A stretch of DNA of 64,000 nt from Kiritimatiellia bacterium (GTDB lineage: Bacteria; Verrucomicrobiota; Kiritimatiellia; UBA8416; YA12-FULL-48-11), in contig JAQUPZ010000002.1 of the NCBI GenBank assembly GCA_028716365.1, positions 248,001 to 312,000 of the forward strand, given 5' to 3'. Below, in pieces: positions 16,201 to 24,911 of the stretch (position 1 is the first letter of the stretch; every line of letters starts with the position of its first letter). The notes under the pieces were generated by a model that worked only from the letters and a program-made list of their open reading frames with translations, had not been told where the DNA came from and ran no database searches. The translations under genes were made by a program, and so were the position numbers.

Positions 16201-19200
16201 CTATTCTACCTTCAATCGGCGGATTTTCCCATCATCGGTAGCGACCAGTACAGTGGCACTATCGGTCAACATATTTACAACAGTTTTGCCAAGATCAGAT
16301 GCAGCTACGATTGACCCGTCACCCCCTAGTGTCACTACGCGCCCCGTACCTGTTCCCGCCACCACCAGATACTTACCGTCGGCGGTCTTTACCGCGGTCA
16401 GGGCGCTGATCGGACCGCCTAGATCTACAGCCCAGCGCCGTTTGCTGTCCGCACCAAAACAGTAGATATAGTGACTGAGCGAGCCGGCAAATATCTCGTC
16501 CTTGCCGTCGGCGTCCACGTCTGCCGTGAGTACATTCTTCACCTCGTCACCGGTGTTGTATTTCATGCGTTGTTTACCGTCGGCAGAAAGGTAATGCACG
16601 TAGCCGTCGCCACTGCCAATGATCACACCACGCTTTTTGTCACCATCAAACGTACCGGTAGTGACATCGTAGCAAATGGGACCAAAGTTATAACCCCACA
16701 GTTTCGTTCCATCACCCTTGAGTGCCGGGAACCAGTAGTAGTGCGTACCGCACAATACCTCACACTTACCATCACCATCGAGGTCGGCTACAGCGCCGGA
16801 ACGTGACGGATGTACACTTTCAAAGTTCCAAAGTGGTGTGCCGTCTGCCTTGTAGGCATAGAAACGCCAGTTCTCCGCGCCGGCAATAACCTCTGGAACG
16901 CCATCACCATCAAGATCACCTGTCCGGACCAGATTGACGTACGCCGGGCGGCGGTAGAACTCGAGTTTCTGTTTCCAGCGCTCCTTGCCTGTACCATCAA
17001 GGACACAAACATGGCAGTCCTGCCGCGCCAGGATGATTTCGTCTTTCCCGTCCTTGTCAAGGTCCGCTGCGATCACGTCGTTCAGTTGACAACCGACCTT
17101 CACATCCCATTGCTGTGTCCCATCGGGTTTCAGAGCTAGCAATATGCCTTCGCGGCTGGTGACAAGAATATTGGGTTGGGCCTGTCCTGGATCGAATTTG
17201 GCAGCGGCAATACGTGTGATGTTGAATACATTCTGTGTCGCGGTTGAAATGAGGCTTTGTTCCCATATAACGGGAAGCGGTTTGGCATTGGTTCCAGCGG
17301 CAACCATCGCATTGGGTTCACGCGTCGGTAACTTAGCAGGTACCAGATCGTCCTTCGGGCATTTGATGTCTACACACTGCGGCTGTGTCGCAGTATGAAG
17401 TACGGTTTCACCGAGTTTTGCATTCGTACTACCAAGAAGTGTCAGTCCGGTATCGTCTGTCACGATGGCAGTGGCATCGGACAGGAAAGCCGGTCCAGAA
17501 GGCCACGCCTGCATCGGCCCAAGAACAATGCCGACTTCACCACTGTCAGTCTGTACCAGTACACCATCGGTCCCGGCAACCGGACGGATTTGCCACGGCG
17601 TCACCGTACCTTCAGGTTTACCATGTAACGCAGTCGCAAACAGGTACGGCTCGCCACCGTCGAGATCGACAGCTGCAATGGCGCTGAGCGAACGCACAAC
17701 CGGTTCGGCATTCGTATAACCGCGCCAGTTTTCTCCCAGCACTGCATCGTTGTTCAAGGTCAAACCCGGCCCGGGCGCGAGATCCAGTCGGAAGGCAGGA
17801 CCGTTCTGCGTCAGTAGCATACCATTACCGGATATTTCGGCGGCGCCGATGCCGTGCCAGAGCAGGCGCAACTGGTAGCGCCCTTTTTCCTTCGGCACGA
17901 TACGGTCCAGCACCACGAATGCTTTCTGTGCCTTCAACCATACCACCGTTCTATCCCAGTCGATGCCAGCATAATTGGTCATACGTGTACGACTGAATCC
18001 ATAACGCGACGTCTCGCCGACGCCGAGTAGTTCACAATATTCCGGGATGGGTGCCGACTCACCATCCCTGAACACGAGCAACGAGTTGTGGTATTTGACC
18101 GGCGCCTTAAAGTAGTCATTGTCCGCCAGCCAGATACGTTCAAACTGGGTCAGGCGCGGCAGGCTGTTACCATCAAGATGCTTGTGGCCGCCGTTGCTGA
18201 GACCGTCGAGCAGCAGGTGCGCGGCTTGCGGATCCATGGCCTCGCGAAACGTAACTTTGTCGAAGCACTTTTCCAGCGGCGGCCGCCCTTCGGCGGCAAA
18301 CGAGTTATAGTACTGCGGTTCGAGCGGCCAGACATGGACGCCGTTGAACCGGTCCGGCTTGGCACCTTCACCACTGCGGTAGAAAGCAAATAGTTCATAG
18401 CTATTCTTGATCCGGCGCTTGAGCGCACTGGCCCAAATGGTCGCGGAATCGTTTGTGATGAAACTGAAAATATCCAGGCAGATCAGCTCGGAGTTCCAGC
18501 ATTGCCAACTGCCAGTGTCGCCATACGGTACCTGATACCCAAGGTTGTCCATATTACCGATACAGAAATCGATGATACGTTTAGCGTTGCCGTTTTCGAA
18601 TAGAGTGAAGTCGGGACGTACGACCGCATATCGCATCAAATGCCCGTTAGATAACCATTGGTAACCGTTACAATCTTCGTAGGGTTTAAAGTAGCCAGCC
18701 TGGCGTTTAAAGATCGCATCCGCCATGCCCAACCATTTACGACCCTCAATCGTGTCATAACCATTACTGAAATAGAGACCCGCAAACAGCGCACCCAGCG
18801 CAGGGAAAGTCTGGTGATTGTGTGGAACACGTGGACTGCCGACTGCACCGGCGCACTTGGGGATGACAGCCTCCTCCAGCCAGCGCCCCATCGCCTTGGT
18901 GACGCATAACCGTTCCTCGTCCGTCAGGGAAGGATCATGTTCGATAACATCCCAGCCGGGAACAACCAGACCAGAGGGAAAGTCACTATCAAAGCCCCAC
19001 GGTCCACCATATTTACGCGGATCGGCCACAGCACTCTTAACATACAGGTCCCAGACAGCCACGAACAGTTTGGCCTCGACACTGTGACCGATCAGTATAT
19101 ACCGGTTCGCGATCGACTGAAGCAATCCGGCCAGCGAGGTATGCGCACCTTGGTCAAGGCGGCGTTGCGCATCTTTCAGGCCTTCCTGCATTCGTTTCGA

Positions 19201-20370
19201 GTTCGGCGGTTTTCCAGCCCAGCCAAACCGCTTGAGAAATGCCTCGCCATACTGGGCCGTGAATAGTCGCGGTAACATCAGGTCAGTACCCTGCGGTTGC
19301 TGGCCGACGGCGTCCGCGAATAGTCCGGCAGCTTTCATCAGTCCGGCGTCATCTGAACTGCCGACAACGATGGCATTTACTCCCTTGCCAAACGGGTCGA
19401 ATACCGTATGTACAAGCGCGCCGCCGGCACTGGGACAGACAACGTCGACCGGTGTCAGGTATCGCGAGTAAAGCAGGAGCATGGTCGGGTTCGTGTCAAG
19501 GTTTCCAAGAAGAATGACTGTTTTTGACGGCTCACGATCAGCAGGCGTTCCTGGACGCGCGTCGAGCGTGACGCCGGTACGGTCGCTAATAGCCTTGACG
19601 ATGACAGCCGCAGCATCGCGTCCGGCCTGTGAATCGGGATGGAGTATGACAGCTTTGGCTTGTCCAGCCTGGACCAGAACCGTATCGCGGATCAGTCTTT
19701 TCGGGGCCTGCAGGCCGGCTATACTGGCAAGTGCAGGAGCTTTCCGCAGGTTATCGATACATATGGAAACTGTGGCTTTGGGAATTGAGGTGCCAATTAC
19801 AAACTCGATGCGGTCCACTGCCGTGGCCTTGCGTTTTTCGACCACGGACGGTTCCCAGTCAATACCTTTCATACCCATCTCGCGTTGCAGTGAAAGTGTG
19901 AACCAGTCCTTGCGTTTCGCCGGGTCAGTCTTGGCAAAAAGCTGCCCGCAAAAACTCCACGCCGGTTTACTCTCGTTCCGATTGTAACCGCGGAGATAGA
20001 AAGACTTCAAAGTGTCCGGGGTCTCACAGCGTACGTCAAACACTAGCCTCAGCGGGTCCAGATCCATGGGCGCCGGCAACGGAATCATCATGCCAAAATA
20101 CTGGTTCCCGCGCGCTTCTTTCGCAACTGCACTGAACCTGATAGCACCGTTGCCATCAGTACTGTTTCCTTCCCCGGTGATAACCTCCAGCGTACGCGAT
20201 GTGTTCGTGGTCCAGGTTTGCAGTACGCCTTGAACGGAGTTTAGAGGGAGGATCGGTTGTTCCGGCTCGACTGCAAAACCGGTCAGCGACATGGCCGCGA
20301 CACAGAGAGCGGAGAAGATACAACGCATGAGAGGCATGGGAATCAGGCCGTTAACAATAAATAGATTCAT
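16201..20370 (-). CDS. Heparinase II/III-like polysaccharide lyase homologue fused to FG-GAP propeller
   Basis: 1389 aa. The start is supported by AGGAG six bases upstream. A signal sequence is followed by a beta-sandwich domain (residues about 40-215; LRLVFDVRCETPDTLKSFYLRGY). Residues about 380-950 look like an (alpha/alpha)-barrel plus beta-sandwich of the heparinase II/III or alginate-lyase type: VPHNHQTFPALGALFAGLYF, NCNGYQW-like aromatic stretches, SNGGHKHLDGNSLPRL and VVLDRIVP. The His in GGHKHLDGN is a plausible lyase active-site element. The C-terminus has at least four calcium-binding FG-GAP/VCBS blades (ADLDKDGKDEI, GDLDGDGVPEV, ADLDGDGKCEV, ADVDADGKDEI) with W-containing propeller strands. 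The gene lies between the two propeller-methyltransferase paralogues, with 12- and 38-bp gaps. I infer a secreted or surface uronic-acid polysaccharide lyase; substrate unknown. Confidence 0.8.
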   Translation of the reverse strand: MNLFIVNGLIPMPLMRCIFSALCVAAMSLTGFAVEPEQPILPLNSVQGVLQTWTTNTSRTLEVITGEGNSTDGNGAIRFSAVAKEARGNQYFGMMIPLPAPMDLDPLRLVFDVRCETPDTLKSFYLRGYNRNESKPAWSFCGQLFAKTDPAKRKDWFTLSLQREMGMKGIDWEPSVVEKRKATAVDRIEFVIGTSIPKATVSICIDNLRKAPALASIAGLQAPKRLIRDTVLVQAGQAKAVILHPDSQAGRDAAAVIVKAISDRTGVTLDARPGTPADREPSKTVILLGNLDTNPTMLLLYSRYLTPVDVVCPSAGGALVHTVFDPFGKGVNAIVVGSSDDAGLMKAAGLFADAVGQQPQGTDLMLPRLFTAQYGEAFLKRFGWAGKPPNSKRMQEGLKDAQRRLDQGAHTSLAGLLQSIANRYILIGHSVEAKLFVAVWDLYVKSAVADPRKYGGPWGFDSDFPSGLVVPGWDVIEHDPSLTDEERLCVTKAMGRWLEEAVIPKCAGAVGSPRVPHNHQTFPALGALFAGLYFSNGYDTIEGRKWLGMADAIFKRQAGYFKPYEDCNGYQWLSNGHLMRYAVVRPDFTLFENGNAKRIIDFCIGNMDNLGYQVPYGDTGSWQCWNSELICLDIFSFITNDSATIWASALKRRIKNSYELFAFYRSGEGAKPDRFNGVHVWPLEPQYYNSFAAEGRPPLEKCFDKVTFREAMDPQAAHLLLDGLSNGGHKHLDGNSLPRLTQFERIWLADNDYFKAPVKYHNSLLVFRDGESAPIPEYCELLGVGETSRYGFSRTRMTNYAGIDWDRTVVWLKAQKAFVVLDRIVPKEKGRYQLRLLWHGIGAAEISGNGMLLTQNGPAFRLDLAPGPGLTLNNDAVLGENWRGYTNAEPVVRSLSAIAAVDLDGGEPYLFATALHGKPEGTVTPWQIRPVAGTDGVLVQTDSGEVGIVLGPMQAWPSGPAFLSDATAIVTDDTGLTLLGSTNAKLGETVLHTATQPQCVDIKCPKDDLVPAKLPTREPNAMVAAGTNAKPLPVIWEQSLISTATQNVFNITRIAAAKFDPGQAQPNILVTSREGILLALKPDGTQQWDVKVGCQLNDVIAADLDKDGKDEIILARQDCHVCVLDGTGKERWKQKLEFYRRPAYVNLVRTGDLDGDGVPEVIAGAENWRFYAYKADGTPLWNFESVHPSRSGAVADLDGDGKCEVLCGTHYYWFPALKGDGTKLWGYNFGPICYDVTTGTFDGDKKRGVIIGSGDGYVHYLSADGKQRMKYNTGDEVKNVLTADVDADGKDEIFAGSLSHYIYCFGADSKRRWAVDLGGPISALTAVKTADGKYLVVAGTGTGRVVTLGGDGSIVAASDLGKTVVNMLTDSATVLVATDDGKIRRLKVE

Positions 20371-20382
20371 CAGATTCTCCTT

Positions 20383-23300
20383 TTATTCTCGCTTCTTAAG
20401 CGCCAGCCAGGCATGCATCTGGTAACTGCACAGGCACTTTGACGAGCCGTCAGGGACCAGCGCCAATCCTTCAGCCGGAATTGCGTTGATCCAGCATCCC
20501 AGCCGTATTCCACCAAAGTTTTCGATTCCGGCATTTCGAGTCAGATCAAAGTAACCCAATGTTGCCGAACGGAAGAGCATCAAGTGAGTACTTCCTGATA
20601 ACTGACCACAGCCATGTGTTCGTTCCAACTTGAATGGGATTTCCTCCCCAGTCTTCAGGTTCCAGGCACCGCCATAAGCATAAATCACGTCATCGTTAAT
20701 CACGGGTCTGCTCTTATGTGAAACTTTGCGATCCCAGAGACGCTTGCCGGTCCGTGAGTCAAAAGCCGCCATCCGTCTACCAACTTCCGATGGTAATATA
20801 TGACCGAAATCAAACCGTGCCGCCTGATAATACATCAACAAAGTGTTGTGCTTCTCACTGATGGCAAGCTGTGTTCCAAAGATATCTTCCGGATGTTGCC
20901 AAAGCACTTCCCCTGTAGTCGCATCAAATGCCTTGAGTAGTCCGCCGGGATGTTCACCGGGTCTTAATCTCGATCGATTTCTCCCATTAGGTGATGGATT
21001 GACAATCCGGTCAGCCATCGAAAGTTGTCTGTCTATCAGATATACGCAACCATTTCCGATCGTAATGGCGTTATTACGAATGGAGTCCTTTGGCACATAA
21101 TTCCATTTAAGATCACCCGTTTTCGCATCAATTGCGAAAAACTGCACTGATTCAGTACGCAACCTGATGTTAGGATAACGCGGGCTGACAGTATGTTCAT
21201 CGTTGAGCACCGAACCGTAAAGAATACCATTATTATATGCCAGATATCCCCAAGCCCGGTTCTTCCCTTTGGCTGGTGTTGTGAATGTACCAAGTTTCTT
21301 GCCGGTAAACAGATCGATCCTCAAACACTGGTTGCCACTGGCCACGTAAACACTGTCATCACTGAGGCAAAAATTACTGCCCGTATCTCCCACGGCAATA
21401 TCATGGTGGACTCCATTATAATCCTTGAGTATTCCTTTCAAAGGATAAGTCCACAAGGTATGCCCGTTATAGGCGTCCAGGGCACAAAGTCCATTGACCC
21501 CTTCCACGACCAGACAGCCGCGATTCACTAGTGGAGCCGGTCCCTGCGCATGCCGGTCTGTAATTTCGAAATCAACATCGCGGAACCAAAGCATTTCCAG
21601 CGGACCTTTTATAATTCGATCCATTGAACAAAGAGTATTCGCGGGATTTGCATTCAAATGGGTCCAACTACCTTCGCCTTCCAGCGGTCCACGGACCTTC
21701 GCTTGCAAATTCCCCGGCGATCCCACGCATGTAATTCCACCCCGGGGACGCTGTATCGAATTCATGACCGATGAATCTGGCAATCCGGCAGTAAGAGCCC
21801 GGCTTGATACAATCAGGTTGGCACAATATTCCGGATAAGATGGATTTTTCGGATTTGCCTGATGAACTGTGACACGAACTCCGTAAAAACCGGCAGCATC
21901 AAGTTTTCGCCGCATTTTCGCCACTTTATCGCCATCAGATTCAACCGCACAAATCTGCAACTTACTTTGTTTCGCCAAAGCCAGGGCCAAGTCACCTTCT
22001 TCGCTACCAAGATCAACACAAAGTCCTTCAGTGACACCTTTTTTCAATATCTCTTTTGCAACTTCTTTATAATTGACAGCGGAATTCTGTACCGAACCAT
22101 CAACATCAGAATCAGATTCGTTGCGGACATGCGATTTTGTTTTCTCTTTTCCAAAACAATAGATCATGCCATGATCGGTACTGACAATTAATCGCTCACG
22201 GGAAACGGCAAGTCCCAAGGCAGTTCCTTTGACAGAATATGACCAACGGACCTTCTGAGCCGCCAGATCAGCCACGCGTACCCGGCCTGCTGTGCCACAG
22301 ATTGCATCCCCGCCGGCAACAATCACCTCTCCTCTTTTTTCATACGTCGCCGCAAAAAATGGTTCAGGCTGCAATCCCAACGCCTGAATTTCAGGTCTGC
22401 GTTGATGCAGTGTAACCTCCAGAGCATTCTGTCTCAAAACATCCGCGGAAATTTCTTTGAACCGTATGAGCATATCGTACAGGTCTGTCTTGAATTTCGG
22501 GAACTTCTGAAAGAGCACGGCCAGGGCTTTAGGTTCCTGCCAATCAGGATCCAGAGTAATTTCGCAGTATTTTTCCAACCCGCGATACGGCAAAGGTTTG
22601 CCTTTTCCATCTACAGTCTGCATGTCTTTCCAGCGATACCCGAGCATGGTCGAATGGTCTGACTGAATAATTCCATCGTGTGTTGCCGTCAGGATACCTC
22701 TCCCGCATCTGGCAGATATCAAACCGCTCTGTTGATCGAACAGACAGCCGCCATTGCACAAAAACTGATCAGCCAGCATGGCACGGGCACCGCCAATTGA
22801 GTGATTCTTTCCGAGGTGATAATAAAGGAGCTCCCCGTCGGCACGATTAAAGACAGCCGGTACAGCGCGTCCGGTGGGTACGAACAATTGAGTATCGTTG
22901 GCCAGTAGATAACCCTGCGGCGCAACGCCGCTTTTTGCATCGGATCCACCATGAGGTTGCGCAATGTATAAACCACCTGTTCGATCATTGCTCCAGATCA
23001 CTTTGCCGCTTTGCGCATCGAGTGCATAAATATATACGTCGTCAGACGGCCAGATACCGGCAGCATAATAAACCGCGGTTCCCAGGACCACCGGACCGCC
23101 ACGCGCAGGCCAGCGTGAAATCATCCGGTCATTGCCGAGAAACTTGCGGTCGTTGGGTCCTCCACGGTGTTTCCACAACAGTTTTCCATCGGCAAGAGAA
23201 AGTGCATAAAGCCATCCGTCATCACTCGCTACAAATACCCGATCACGCCAGGCGGCCGGGGCAAAACGGACCGGTCCTTCGGCAAAAAAAGCCCAGCGTT

Positions 23301-23616
23301 GTGTACCGTTCTCAAGATCCAACGCAATTACTTTATCATTGGCCGAGGTGCCGAAAACAACGGTTGTACCGACAATTATCGGCTGGTTTGCAAAATCGAA
23401 ATGAATCCGGTCAGAAGTAGGCCACGCCGGGCGCGGTGCGTGTCTGGCCTTATAAGTCCATTGAAGATTCAGAGATTTGGGCAATGGCTGTGCAATATAG
23501 CCGCTCCGCGCCGCATCAGCCCGATAGGTTGGCCAATCATCGGCAATAGATAATGAAGAAAGAAAACATGACAGGCCCAGAAATATAATCCCAAGGCAAG
23601 AAATCGACAGTTTCAT
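20383..23616 (-). CDS. Exported PQQ-type beta-propeller protein with embedded methyltransferase-like domain (paralogue 2)
   Basis: 1077 aa with a signal peptide (MKLSISCLGIIFLGLSCFLSS). It is the paralogue of the protein at 12728-16162 throughout: propeller repeats (DLENGTQRWAFFA, SLADGKLLWKH, DAQSGKVIWSND), the shared ISRWPARGGP and AGIWP motifs, a methyltransferase-like insertion near residues 510-640, and a C-terminal propeller (DAYNGHTLWTY, DAKTGDLKWNY, DATTGEVLWQH). In this copy the nucleotide-binding loop has degenerated to VDLGSEEGDLAL, without the G-x-G-x-G of paralogue 1, although the downstream acidic strand (ICAVESDGDKVAKMRRKL) is kept. That suggests the domain no longer binds SAM here. 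The duplication flanks the heparinase-like gene. Function unknown; possibly an outer-membrane or periplasmic scaffold or redox protein. Confidence 0.85.
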   Translation of the reverse strand: MKLSISCLGIIFLGLSCFLSSLSIADDWPTYRADAARSGYIAQPLPKSLNLQWTYKARHAPRPAWPTSDRIHFDFANQPIIVGTTVVFGTSANDKVIALDLENGTQRWAFFAEGPVRFAPAAWRDRVFVASDDGWLYALSLADGKLLWKHRGGPNDRKFLGNDRMISRWPARGGPVVLGTAVYYAAGIWPSDDVYIYALDAQSGKVIWSNDRTGGLYIAQPHGGSDAKSGVAPQGYLLANDTQLFVPTGRAVPAVFNRADGELLYYHLGKNHSIGGARAMLADQFLCNGGCLFDQQSGLISARCGRGILTATHDGIIQSDHSTMLGYRWKDMQTVDGKGKPLPYRGLEKYCEITLDPDWQEPKALAVLFQKFPKFKTDLYDMLIRFKEISADVLRQNALEVTLHQRRPEIQALGLQPEPFFAATYEKRGEVIVAGGDAICGTAGRVRVADLAAQKVRWSYSVKGTALGLAVSRERLIVSTDHGMIYCFGKEKTKSHVRNESDSDVDGSVQNSAVNYKEVAKEILKKGVTEGLCVDLGSEEGDLALALAKQSKLQICAVESDGDKVAKMRRKLDAAGFYGVRVTVHQANPKNPSYPEYCANLIVSSRALTAGLPDSSVMNSIQRPRGGITCVGSPGNLQAKVRGPLEGEGSWTHLNANPANTLCSMDRIIKGPLEMLWFRDVDFEITDRHAQGPAPLVNRGCLVVEGVNGLCALDAYNGHTLWTYPLKGILKDYNGVHHDIAVGDTGSNFCLSDDSVYVASGNQCLRIDLFTGKKLGTFTTPAKGKNRAWGYLAYNNGILYGSVLNDEHTVSPRYPNIRLRTESVQFFAIDAKTGDLKWNYVPKDSIRNNAITIGNGCVYLIDRQLSMADRIVNPSPNGRNRSRLRPGEHPGGLLKAFDATTGEVLWQHPEDIFGTQLAISEKHNTLLMYYQAARFDFGHILPSEVGRRMAAFDSRTGKRLWDRKVSHKSRPVINDDVIYAYGGAWNLKTGEEIPFKLERTHGCGQLSGSTHLMLFRSATLGYFDLTRNAGIENFGGIRLGCWINAIPAEGLALVPDGSSKCLCSYQMHAWLALKKRE

Positions 23617-23636
23617 TTTAAATCCCTGCCACTTAT

Positions 23637-24881
23637 TTATGGCTTAGCCGGGGTCACTTTCACATGTTCCGCCACGTAGCGATAACAGTAAAGCCAGCCA
23701 TTGGCCACGTACCAGACATCCTTACGATTAGCCACATATGCAAGATGATGCATGAGCGTCGAGCCTTCCTTGCCTTCGACACCGGGCCGCGGGTCATAGA
23801 TCACACTGTTTTTGAACCTGTCGGGATGCCAGAGTCCGTAGAAAATACCGCCCATTTGATAAACCCTGTCGAATATGGCATTTGCATTTGCCACATCAGC
23901 GGCATAATAACGACCTTTGGGTTCGCGACTTTCAAGCCAACGGTCATACCCCTTTGTATTGAGACCCCCAATACCGTAAAAACGATATTTCGTGTTCCAC
24001 GGCACATAATCATTACTGTCCGGATTATCCAACCAGTTAAAACCCCGAAGGAAGATGAATTCGCCGTCATCAATCCGCTGGATTTCATCATCCTCATAAC
24101 CACAGGTCAAAATGTGTTCAACCACGTATTGCCCGTAGGGAATATTTTTAAGGTGCTTTAAAATATCTTCGCGACAGCCCATGATCTCATTATGGTAGCC
24201 GTTTGTCTTATAGCCATCAGCGTTTTTAGGATGGGTCCATCCATGAACCGCCGGTTCCCAACTCAAATCATACCGGTCGAGTTCCTGCTGCATGATCTTC
24301 CACATATCATTACTACCGGCCGACCGGCTGTTGATGGCGATAGAAAGTGGAAGGTGAAAACTCCGGCAGACATGAAGCGCAGCCTGATAATTGTCCGATT
24401 CATCGTCGGTTGGACCGCGCCACGGGGCTCCGGGATGCCCCCAGGGATTACAGCCCCAGTTATCATTGGAAAGAGTAAATGCCGCTTTGCGGTGATCATA
24501 GTATTTCGACATACCCTCGAATACAACCGAACCAAAACCGGTACACTCGATTTCCTTTGCATGTGACCCTTTGAATCCAACGGAGACATAGAGTTTACCC
24601 GTCGATTGATCAAGCCGGGCGCATTCAATCCCATTAAAGAAATTTTCTTGTGTCCTTTTTTCGACAAACGTCCAGTCACTGGCGCCTGCATCGCGATGTT
24701 TTACCACCCAGTTCGGCGTGGCGCCTTCAACGCGGAAAACATAAGTCGCGGGATACTGGAACCCAAATTTCTCCCACACCGCCTTGTCAATAGAGACAGT
24801 AAAGCATGAATTCCCGGAAGCGAACAACGCCGTACCCATGGAAACAATCAAATATACTGCGGACAACTTTTTTAACTTCAT
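23637..24881 (-). CDS. Exported polysaccharide deacetylase-like protein
   Basis: 414 aa with a signal peptide (MKLKKLSAVYLIVSMGTALFAS). Residues about 20-120 form a small beta-domain; the remainder resembles the NodB/CE4 fold. AAFTLSNDNWGCN near residue 135 is in the position of the metal-binding TFDD/TFDDG motif, and AVHGWTHPK near 214 matches the HxxxH-type metal-binding motif. A later GGIFYGLWHPDRF resembles the C-terminal His motif. CE4 enzymes remove acetyl groups from chitin, xylan or other amino-glycans. The first Asp pair is altered (SND), so activity is uncertain. It is tightly packed between the HzsA-like gene (30 bp upstream) and propeller paralogue 2 (20 bp downstream). Confidence 0.72.
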   Translation of the reverse strand: MKLKKLSAVYLIVSMGTALFASGNSCFTVSIDKAVWEKFGFQYPATYVFRVEGATPNWVVKHRDAGASDWTFVEKRTQENFFNGIECARLDQSTGKLYVSVGFKGSHAKEIECTGFGSVVFEGMSKYYDHRKAAFTLSNDNWGCNPWGHPGAPWRGPTDDESDNYQAALHVCRSFHLPLSIAINSRSAGSNDMWKIMQQELDRYDLSWEPAVHGWTHPKNADGYKTNGYHNEIMGCREDILKHLKNIPYGQYVVEHILTCGYEDDEIQRIDDGEFIFLRGFNWLDNPDSNDYVPWNTKYRFYGIGGLNTKGYDRWLESREPKGRYYAADVANANAIFDRVYQMGGIFYGLWHPDRFKNSVIYDPRPGVEGKEGSTLMHHLAYVANRKDVWYVANGWLYCYRYVAEHVKVTPAKP

Positions 24882-24911
24882 ATTTTGTACCTCTTTCTTA
24901 AACTTTACCGA

